Source: Gliomastix tumulicola (taxonomy: Eukaryota > Ascomycota > Sordariomycetes > Hypocreales > Bionectriaceae). Taken from it: a stretch of 64,000 nucleotides of DNA. Location: NCBI GenBank assembly GCA_001599755.1, contig BCHX01000004.1, forward strand, positions 2,108,001 through 2,172,000, given 5' to 3'. The number at the start of each line of letters is the position of its first letter. Within the stretch, counting starts at the first letter, position 1. Below are positions 55,654-64,000 of this stretch, one piece after another. The position numbers and the translations under genes were made by a program. The notes below the pieces were generated by a model. That model was not told the origin of the DNA. It saw nothing but the letters and a program-made list of their open reading frames with translations, and ran no database searches.

Positions 55654-56355
55654 ATGAGTACTCCTGTACGCCATTACGAAGGGGAAGAAGAAGTTTCGAG
55701 CACGTTGGATCTGACTGGAATACAGCCCGTTCCCTTCACTCGGCTCAAGCAGATTGCCACCGATGTACGACCACCCCCGCGTCGCGCGACCAGAATTCCA
55801 ATTGAAGACCTCACAGGCGCGGATCGCTAACAAAAACGAAAACATAGGTCTGCAACAGTGTCATTGGCGATGTGGAGTTCTACGACCACGCAAAGACTGA
55901 GCAGTGGAACTCGACCATCATCGTGAGTTTGACGAGCCCCAATCGAAGGGAGGGGGAGGGACCGCAATAAACAGGTGCAGAGTGGCTGACCAGGCGTCGC
56001 GTGCCTCTCACAGAACTCTCTCCTGAAAGAAGTCATCTCCGAAGCCACGCCGCAGGGCGCCCACTCGCAGTACAAGTTCGCCTGCAACAGCACCATCGTA
56101 CAACACCTTGTCCCCACGTCCGCCCTGAATAAGGCCCGCGGCGGCACCGAGGTCAAGGCCGAGGAGCCGCACGTCTCGACGAGCGCCGAGGCGACCAACA
56201 CCGAGGGCAAGCCGCATGTCGGGCGACGCGGCATGCACAGCGCGACCGGCGCGTACTGGGACGAGAAGAGGGACGGCATGTGGACGTACAAGTACGACGG
56301 TGGTGAGGGCAAGGGCCTGGATATCGTCATCATGCTGATCTGGGTCGGCATCTAA
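55654..56355 (+). CDS. Tctex-type dynein light chain
   Basis: Cargo-binding light chain of cytoplasmic dynein. Exons are 55654-55764, 55848-55922 and 56014-56355, giving 175 aa. Conserved features are CNSVIGDVEFYDHAKTEQWNSTIINSLLKEVISEA, YKFACNSTIVQHLVP, GRRGMHSATGAYWDEKRDGMWTYKYDGGEGKGLDIVIMLIWVGI, the strand-swapped Tctex1 fold. The loop between strands (about residues 100-125) is longer and more variable than in animals, as usual in filamentous fungi. It is divergent from VTC1. Confidence 0.92.
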
Positions 56356-58571
56356 GGGGCCAAGGAAGCTTAAAAAGGGAGCCAGGCCTGGGCCTGTACG
56401 CTTTTGGCCGGAGGGCGAATGTACGATCAGAGCACGGTGCTGTCCTTGCACCGGGACCTGTAGATCTGCAGCTGCCAGGCCGAGGAGGGGAAATCCTATT
56501 CTTTTGAACATGTAATGACAAGCACGGCGTGTCTGAGGCAGAGTTTGGTGTTTGATTGCCTTGTCATTTGAAATTCAGGTGCATATACGCCGGCGAGCGT
56601 GATATTCTGCTGCAGGATCGTATATCAAAGCCATCCAATTATATTCACGTCGCCTACCAAACCATCGGCTTACTCGGCGGACTTCCACGTTTCTCGAGAC
56701 TACCCGGCAGGACAGAGAGCCGGGCATATGGATCACGGTGATGGGGGCCCAACTCTCAAGGCAACATGCTGTGCGACGGGGAGGAAGAGGGCACGGCAGC
56801 AAGAGGATCAAGATGCCTGGTCAAGTCTGCATGATCCTCCAACCAGCGCCCGAATGCGTGAAATAACGATAGCAGCCCAATATGGCGATGACGCCGTCTT
56901 CTGCTTGTGGTGGCGGTGAGACATGCATATTCAGATCGTAGTCGGGCAGGAGCGGCCTATGAGAGGAAGGTACGACGTGTAAGCGTAAAATGGCGATCTC
57001 CGCCCGCGAAAAGCACGGAAATCAATTTCTCTTCCTTACCCCAACATCCGCTCGCAGCATCTCCAGCTCAATACGCAACGACACACGTCTGTTTGGTGGG
57101 GTGACTACAATATGACACGATAAAGAGGCCTGACAACGGGGTTCCCCAGTGCCAGCCTAGACGCCTCCATTGTCGATATTACGCTTCGTCACTGTATCGT
57201 CTGCCCAGCCAAACAATGGTGGAGATACGATCCATTCTTGCCAGGCGCTGCCATGCCTCTCCACTGCGCGGATGCACTTGAAGCTGGCGGGGGAACGTCT
57301 AGAATACCCTGGCAAAGGAATGCTGTTCCCTTCTCGGATTTACAAGCGAACACGACGGGGCCAGCCGGTGCCCGGTGTCTATGAATAGGCTCCCGGAAGC
57401 GGCTTGAGAATTCAATTTATCGGGGGGGCAGCAGCTATCGGACTTGCCCGGCTGAATACGACATGGTCAAATCGACCGGAATCAGCTTTATCACGAAAGC
57501 CTGAATCAACACGCAGTGGTGGCGTGATGCCATGACAAGCTCCGTACTCAGCCGAGTCAAGTCCGAGGCCACCTGGGAGGATGGGCGAAGACCAGAACGC
57601 AACTGTATCCACTGCCTGGCGATCATTCGCGGGTCAGAGAGTCGCCCACTTCGAGTTCAATAACGCCCGGCGATGACGGTCTCTGATTCATGTGGGGGAC
57701 GAAGAGAAATGAACGAAGTTGCGAGGCAACATGGGTCGTAGTCGGCGTTGACCACGGCCAGTGGCCAAGGAAGCTGGGAGAAAAAATCCCACGCCACCAG
57801 ACCAAGAGAGATCGGGCAGGCCTTGCGCGCTAGGCTAGGCGTTGGATCCCCTGGATTCCCCGGAACCCTGAACGGCCACAAGCGAGTCACGAGCGACGAC
57901 TGACGAAGAGCCCAGAACTTCGGTCATCTTCACCTTCTCACAATGGAGAAAAAGTGGAAACGAGATGGGAAATTTTCCACGATGTGGTCCAGGTCCACTC
58001 AGAGGAAGCCAGCAGAGCCAGCAAAGCGTCAAGGACCGAAGGTTGACCCCCACTGCCGCCATCATCGACCGGCCGAAGGCGGCCACCGTTGTTTCCCCCC
58101 CGGCTCGTTATGACCCTTTATATTGCCCCCTCTACTCAGATAAAGGGCGCCTGGTTTCCTCACACTATCAGAGTCCTCGCCCATCGACTGTTCTTTCGAG
58201 ACATCTACTCATGAAGTCGCTAGTGAGGAGCCTTACTCACAGACCATCGAAACACACCAGACGACTCTGGCTTCTGCCATCGTGAAACATCGCCACTACA
58301 GAGCTCTTACGCTCACACCGCCAATTCACCAACTTACATCATTCCGTTGCCTCCGTTGAGCACGAGCCCAGGGGCAAGGAACTACGAAACAACGATAACA
58401 AGATTCCCCGCCATCAAGACCTAGCCCCGTGTGAACCAGAGACAAAGGATTTTGCACGCCATCCGACTCGATAACCAAAGAGTGCCCCAAGCTTTCATAA
58501 GAGCAGGTTGTATCTCTTGAATTTTGCGTCAAACCACCACTCTCGTCCTCCTTAGACGACCCGACGCAATC
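56356..58571. other. 2.2-kb gene-free interval
   Basis: Between the Tctex stop and the F-box-like gene start on the same strand. All ORFs are below about 110 codons with no recognisable domain. The last 450 bp before 58572 read like a long 5' leader. Nothing else is seen. Confidence 0.45.
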
Positions 58572-59546
58572 ATGGTTCAGCTCCTTACCGACCCCACCGT
58601 CTCCCACCCCTCTAACGGCTCTGCCACTCCCGATGAGAGGGATGGCTTCCGCTCACCTGACGCCGGCAACACGCAGGGAGAGGGCAGGCTCATGTCTAGG
58701 GAGGAGCATGCCCAACGTGCCAAGGAGCTTATGCTAAAGCGAGCCATGAAGAGGGCGCCTCGACGTGGATGGTCAATGACGGAGTACCAGGGCGACAACA
58801 GCACTCCCAAAATTCCGACGACTGCCACCGCGTCCTACTTCGACCGCCCAATCACCATCCCGGAGAATGCGGCTCTTCCTTCCTCCGCCCTCGCTTCGCC
58901 TGCGCCACCGACGCCAGCAGCTGCTCCAGCGGTCCAGCAACAACAACAGCAGCAGCAGGAGCCTATCAACTCGCCGGCTGTTCAGCTACCCTCGCGCCCC
59001 AAGCTTCCGCCTCCTCGCCGATCCTACTCGGTCATGGACTACGAGCCGGCGCCACCTGGCCAGCCCAAGCCCTCCACCCGCCTCACCTTACTCGACTTAC
59101 CCTCCGAGCTTCACTACCTCTTCTGCGACTTCCTCGACCCCATCGACAGCGTGTGCTTCGGCCTGGCGCACAGCAGCCTCTACGCCATGCACGAGCGCAA
59201 GTACGGCAAGGTTCCTCTCTCCAGCCGATACTCGGGGCCCAACGACATGGAATGGGCCTGGCGCGGCGCCGGACCGCTCGTCAAGCCGACCAACACAGCA
59301 CCTGCCACAACCGACAAAGAGCTGGCGAGTATGCGCACCCGCGGCCAGGTCTACTGTCGCAAGTGTGGCATTCATCGCTGCGAGTTGCACCGCCATCTCA
59401 AGGACTGGATGGGCGAGGGCATGGAGTACTGTGAGATCAAGGAGGTGTACGGGAAGAAACCCGATGAGGGCGCCAAGCCCTACTGCTACATGAGCTCTCC
59501 CAAGAACCCCCATCGCTGCGGCCGCCACGGTGGGAAGAAGGCTTGA
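58572..59546 (+). CDS. F-box-like protein with Cys/His-rich C-terminus
   Basis: Single exon, 324 aa. The N-terminal 150 aa are disordered, with two short PRRGWSMTEYQ / PRRSYSVMDYEP repeats and an eight-Gln run. An F-box-like helix bundle follows (LTLLDLPSELHYLFCDFLDPIDSVCFGLAHSSLYAMHERKYG), suggesting binding to Skp1 in an SCF ubiquitin ligase. The C-terminal 70 aa hold a conserved-looking Cys/His array: YCRKCGIHRCELHRHLKDWM, MEYCEIKEVYG, KPYCYMSSPKNPHRCGRH, possibly zinc-binding. The ORF shows good fungal codon bias. Substrate unknown. The start is the first ATG in a good context (AATCATGG). Confidence 0.8.
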   Translation: MVQLLTDPTVSHPSNGSATPDERDGFRSPDAGNTQGEGRLMSREEHAQRAKELMLKRAMKRAPRRGWSMTEYQGDNSTPKIPTTATASYFDRPITIPENAALPSSALASPAPPTPAAAPAVQQQQQQQQEPINSPAVQLPSRPKLPPPRRSYSVMDYEPAPPGQPKPSTRLTLLDLPSELHYLFCDFLDPIDSVCFGLAHSSLYAMHERKYGKVPLSSRYSGPNDMEWAWRGAGPLVKPTNTAPATTDKELASMRTRGQVYCRKCGIHRCELHRHLKDWMGEGMEYCEIKEVYGKKPDEGAKPYCYMSSPKNPHRCGRHGGKKA

Positions 59547-60348
59547 TTGTCTCGGGAGTGAGACAACAGCCATACTCATCACGCCAGAAGCGATGAGTAC
59601 AAGAGTGGGCGGTGCTATACTGAGTTGCACTGCCAGGATTTACTGGTTTTTTTTTTTTTTTGGTTTTTTTTTGCCTGTTTGATCGCAGATACGCGACTGG
59701 CGCTGGGAAACGGATTACTTGGCGAATTGGTCCAAGACAATGTCTTGCAAATACCTACTATAAATGTTTATACCTACAAAGACAAAGAGATAGATGTTAC
59801 GATATATACCGAATGACACGAATATACGAAAGACAAACACACTCGCTACACTTGGAATGTCCAGTGCTCCGATGCTAGACACGCATTCGTCGGGCTTTAG
59901 CTGGGTATCGTCTCACATAACGCCTACTAGTAGTTACAAGCTCAGTATGAGTATAGTCATCACACCATTGAGAGAGTTTGAAGCGTATTATGTAATGTGA
60001 GCCGTACTGATACAGTGTATTCTTTTGTTGAAACATGACGAGAACAGCAGATACTAGTACTGAAGTAAGAAACGCAAATAAGGCCGTTATTCTAAACCGA
60101 ACGCCATCCTTGTGTGCAGGAGCCTCGGGCTGCCGTGCTCCCTCCCTATCCAACGCCAAAAAAAAAAAAAAAAAAAAAAAAAGGGTCATGTAGAAGTGAG
60201 GCTTGAAGAAAGTCGAACTCATAAACCGTGTCCGCCTTGGAACGCCTTTTGCTTTCCATCGCGTCATGCGATGTATACCTTGATCGTGGTTGTCGAGATG
60301 GTGGCTGGTGTATCCTGATGTCCGTCCGTCGAGACTGAGAGAAGAGGC
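59547..60348. other. convergent 3' region with T and A tracts
   Basis: 802 bp between two convergent stops. It contains a T run at 59647-59661 and a 25-nt A run at 60158-60182, plus TACTAGTA palindromes at 59925-59932 and 60052-60059. No gene. Confidence 0.45.
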
Positions 60349-62034
60349 TCAGGACACCTCTTTCCAGTCCACCTTTTCACACTGTGCGCGAGCCTCGACC
60401 CAGTCCTCGATACCCTTGACGAACCACCCGCTCGTCCACTTATCCTCCTCCTTATCCTCGCGCCTCGGCCGCCCGAGCTTGAAGCTCCGACTGACGCAGC
60501 ACGCGCCGCGGTTATACCGCCACTGGAAGCACGAGCGGTCCTTGCGGAACCCGTGGTCCTTGCGCGCGGCCTCAAACTTCTCGCGGATGTGCTTGCTCTT
60601 GTCGACGTTGGACTCGATGCGCTCGTACTCGTCGTCGCGGATGTCGAGGCCGGCCGCCTCGCAGACCCGGGCGCAGGAGGCCGGGGACTCGTGGGCGAGG
60701 CGCTCGACGGCGTTCTTGTCCTTGTCCTCCTTCTGGCGGCTCTTCTCGTGCTCGCCGGCGATCACCTGGGCGGTGTCCTCGTGGGAGATGTAGCAGACGT
60801 CGTCTGACAGGTTGTCCCATGTGCTCCTGAAGTTGACCAGGTGGGGTGCCATGAAGGCCTGGTAGACGTCCTTGATCTGGATGACCTCCTGTAGACATAG
60901 TAGTTAGTCTCGTGGTGGTACATACGAAAAAAAAAAGAAGGCCCTGCTATGGGGGCGGCTCACCGTCTTGTTGGTGCGAGTCTGCTCGTACTGCCAGACC
61001 ATGCTAACCTCCTCAGGGTTCATGTGGTGCATGGTCAGCAGAGGCTCGCACCAGTGCCCAGGCCCGTAGGGCAGCGTGCTCGGCTTCTCGCCATTGAACA
61101 TGGGGTGCGCCTGCTTGACCTTTCCGCCGGCCTCCTCGACGGCCATAGAGAAGAGCAAGTCACCGCAGCACTCATGCGTCGCCCGTTCGTCGTACCGGGC
61201 CGCGATGCCCGGGATACTCTCCACCATCTTCTTCATCATGGCGCCAGAGACGACATAGCCACTACCACCGTGGGCGAAGGGTTGGTTGTTGATCATGGCG
61301 ACACTACCGACGTAGGCCTCGCCCTCGGGCGCATGCTCGCGCAGCCAGACGACGAGGTTGGACCAGATGATGTAGGTGTCGGCCTCGGCAAAAACATACC
61401 AGTCCATGTCCGGGCGCTTCTCCCAGGTGCGCTCGACCATGTTGAGGAACTTGTACTTGTCCAGGTCCCAGGCCCCGGCGACGCCCTCGGTGCAGGCGTC
61501 CTGGGAGACGGGGCACGAGGCCTGGGCGCTGTAGAGGGCGAACTCGCGGTGGGACTTGCGGATAGTGTCGTTGACGCGGTCGAGGACGTTCTCCAGGTGG
61601 TACTTGCCGATCTGCTGCTCGAGGTCGGAGAAGATGAGGAAGTCCGGCAGGCACTGCATGCTGGTGAGCAGGTGCGTGGGGATCTTGGCGAAGCTCTCGG
61701 TGGCGCCCGTCTTCATGACGAGCAGGACGCCCCGGGTGTCGGGGAAGCCCTCGCAGGGCGTGCTGAAGTTGAACTGGGCGTGGACGATGGGGACGCCGTC
61801 GCCGTCCTGGTAGAGCGTGTTGTTGTAGATGGCCTGTTCGTGGACAAAGTACCGCGAGACGTTGTCGTAGATGTACTGCTTGTAGCTGGCCGCCGACTCG
61901 TGGTTGCTGAGCTGCCAGAGGGGCACGGCGAGGAGCAGTGTCAGGAGGAGGAGGAGCGGGATCCTCCAGCTGCGGCGCGAGGCCGAGACCACGGTCGCCG
62001 AGAGGCTGTTGATGCTCGCATTGCGTTGATGCAT
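60349..62034 (-). CDS. type II membrane glycosyltransferase, GT31/Fringe-like (DUF604)
   Basis: Golgi-type enzyme of 536 aa. Exons are 62034-60964 and 60888-60349 (donor GTGAGC, acceptor CTACAG). The N-terminal cytosolic tail has Arg/Ser and one signal anchor at about 24-40 (IPLLLLLTLLLAVPLW). The luminal domain shows the Fringe pattern: VLLVMKTGATESFAKIPTHLL, PDFLIFSDLE, then DMDWYVFAEADTYIIWSNLVVWL, where EAD (217-219) takes the DxD place, FAHGGSGYVVSGAMMKKM, CCGDLLFSMAVEEAG, and a GHWCEPLLTMHHMNPEEVSMVWQYEQ block. The C-terminal exon is rich in Cys and charged residues. Donor and acceptor sugars are unknown. The start at 62034 is the first ATG; upstream in-frame sequence has only TTG. Confidence 0.87.
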
Positions 62035-64000
62035 GCGGAGGTTTGGGGATGTCAAAAGGCAGGCAGGGGATATGATGTTTGGTGAAAGTGCAGATCACCC
62101 CGTGCCGTGCTCTATGCTTCCGCAAAAGGTAACTAACTCTGTTGGCCCTAAGATCTGCAATGCTTTCCCCAAGAAAGAAAAAAAGTAAGAGGAGAAGTAA
62201 ACACACTGCGAAGAAAAAGGAGACGGGCGAGTGTGGTTATCGTGGTCTGGGCGGTGGAAGTGCGAGTACGGGTGAGTACGTCAGCTCGTAAATAGTGGAC
62301 GGACCAACGATGGAGGTTACAGTCCGGGAAGCCGCCCCCTGCCACAGGTCGGAGTTGCACGAACGAGACGGCCCAGCATGGAAGAAGACACGGATCACAC
62401 AGGCGAGGAGCAGCAGCGAATCTATGCGAGCAGACAGGAAAGGACAGACACAGAAACTGAGACGCATGACAGGGCCAGCCGTCAAGAAAAAAGGGAGCTG
62501 ATGTCGGTGGTGAACCTGGAACAAGCGGAGCAGAAACAGCAGCAGAAACAGCACAGTGGAGGTTCGCAGTGGATCACCAAGATACACGGGTGGTCTTATC
62601 TGCTAGCCGAGCGCTGGAGCCCCCTGGAGATGGAGCGGCTGGTCGAGATAGCGTCCAGTGTTGCCGTTGCACTGATTCAGTCGGTGGTGGGTGGGATGGA
62701 TGCGCTGGCCGCGATTGACGTCCCTCGTCGCCTGATCCGGTGATCTGACGACCCAATTGATCACCGCGATGCGAAACATGCATCCCGCTCCCTTCCAGAT
62801 GGAATCTGCAGCTGCGGCATCTGGATCTGGGACAACGTGCCGGGGTGCCAGTCAGTGACGTGACGACTCCCACGCGCTAAGCAGGGTCAGTAAGGATAGT
62901 TCGCACGACGCTTGTGGGATGGATCCTCGGCTGCCGGCGCGTCGCTGCTGGCACAAGTGTGAGGGACATAACGACACGCTGGATGAATCATTGGTTGACC
63001 TGCTGTTCGAGGGGGACACAGAAGGGATGTTTGTAGATACTACTAGTACGCTGTAGTTGCACAGAGCATGGACTGTCGTCAGATGCCGGCAGAGCTTCAA
63101 CAGCACTATATCTAAGAATGTACCCCAAAGTCATATTGGGGCAGTCGCCAATGAGACAGCGCGGGTACCTGGCGACGTTCGATATTGGCAACCTTAATTT
63201 TTATTTGGCCTGCAGGTGGCTGAGGTAAGACGTGCGTGCCGTGTGATGCGGTGCGTCAACGGCAAAGCCCACGTCTTGCATCTGCACCGAACAATTCTGA
63301 CTCGCTCTTGGAACGGCCTCGACCACGTCCACTCGCCCCGACCGACCTACCTACCCTGGATCATTTTTGGATCTACGCCGCATCCTCCACCAGGACCCTG
63401 GGCCCTCTGACTTGGGACCCTCTAATATCACAGAAGCATCAAAGCATCATAGACACGCTACTGTGCCAATACTGTCCCAACTCGGCATCCCGCCGGCTTC
63501 TCGTCGCTGGTGTTGCTGTACGGATGACATGCCTTCTTATCCACTCACAGCGGTCTTTACTCACGGAGATACGCGTCATGGACTTCCACCACAGATGCAC
63601 TCTTTCACAAGCTCTCAGCTAACTGAGGAGACCTGCCCATGGACGCCCGTGGTGGGCACGCTGCCAATGTCGCAATAAGCTAAAAAGGGCGCCATCACCA
63701 GCCGCAAGCCAGCCGCCAGATTCCGACCCGACATCTGCATGTTCACTGGGTAGGGCAATCCCCTTAGCTCCGTGGCCACCCGCTCGGTGCTCCAAAGGGA
63801 CTCATCCAAGCCGAGCCTTGATCCGAATCTCAGGGACCTATGTATGACACTCACATATGCCTTGACAAATCCTTCCATATTGCCTCGAGGACAAGGTGCG
63901 CTCACTTGTATATACGCTGCGCCTTGAATTCCCTCTCCTTACATCTTAATGACTACTATACCCTTTGCGCCCCCCTCCTGACTATTAGAAGCCCCCCCCT
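62035..64000. other. gene-free right end of window
   Basis: About 2 kb upstream of the GT31-type gene. ORFs up to 128 codons on both strands (for example 62378-62743 and 63236-63622) have low-complexity or shadow-like translations and no domain. TACTAGTA lies at 63041-63048. A neighbouring gene may start beyond the edge. Confidence 0.4.

Noticed and set aside
60949..62085. 378-codon plus-strand ORF inside the GT31-type gene
   Set aside because: Antisense shadow of the GT31-type exon 1, whose protein shows a signal anchor and Fringe motifs; the plus-strand translation is a D/V/L/G-rich artefact.
62378..62743. 121-codon plus-strand ORF upstream of the GT31-type gene
   Set aside because: Translation is a Gln/Glu/Arg-rich low-complexity stretch without a domain; it overlaps the expected GT31 promoter.

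Overview
The window is nuclear DNA from a filamentous ascomycete (Pezizomycotina), most likely a Sordariomycete. The genes are compact, have one to three short GT-AG introns with CTAAC or CTGAC branch sites, and favour GC-ending codons. The protein families are typically fungal: a Nce102-type MARVEL protein, VTC1, AP-3 mu, an AHC1-type zinc finger, a Ste11-type HMG-box factor and a NACHT/STAND protein. I see no tRNA, rRNA, CRISPR array or intact transposon. I place 31 protein-coding genes with confidence of about 0.45 or more, and one weak candidate. Exon borders were read by eye from splice consensus and reading-frame continuity, and all chosen starts are ATG.

Layout. 0.2-2.5 kb: HMG-box factor (-). 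4.6-9.9 kb: RVB1 (-), a drug/metabolite-type transporter (-), a weak small ORF (-) and TAF13 (-), whose intron holds an 89-nt homopolymer. 10.4-10.9 kb: KSH1 (+). 11.8-18.1 kb: an accessory island with two tandem plus-strand genes, a NACHT STAND protein and a STAND-type N-terminal domain fused to a degenerate G-protein alpha domain. 19.1-20.6 kb: MARVEL protein (+) and MIM2-like (-). 21.4-28.3 kb: eIF2 beta (+) and NUP133 (-). 29.3-36.5 kb: AFG1-like ATPase (+), TRAPPC2L/Tca17 (-), mitochondrial malonyltransferase (-), AP-3 mu (-) and a DMAC1-like protein (+). 37.3-46.1 kb: RRP4 (+), fatty aldehyde dehydrogenase (-), mS35 (-), ALG13 (+) and AIP1 (-). 47.3-50.8 kb: GPI-anchored Cys-rich protein (+) and AHC1-like zinc finger (-). 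53.5-62.0 kb: Alba-type RNase P/MRP subunit (+), VTC1 (-), Tctex dynein light chain (+), F-box-like protein (+) and GT31-type glycosyltransferase (-).

Most genes are single-copy housekeeping genes with no operon-like logic. Shared promoters join divergent pairs: TAF13/KSH1, MIM2/eIF2 beta, NUP133/AFG1, AP3M/DMAC1, mS35/ALG13 and VTC1/Tctex. Mitochondrial functions recur: MIM2, AFG1, MCT1, DMAC1-like and mS35.

The most unusual part is 11.8-18.1 kb. The Helo-like/G-alpha fusion keeps the overall G-alpha layout but has lost the catalytic Arg and Gln equivalents. It lies directly downstream of a NACHT STAND gene that also has a fungal STAND-type N-terminus. This suggests, as inference, a fungal innate-immunity or incompatibility module that uses a G-alpha fold as a pseudo-GTPase effector or switch.
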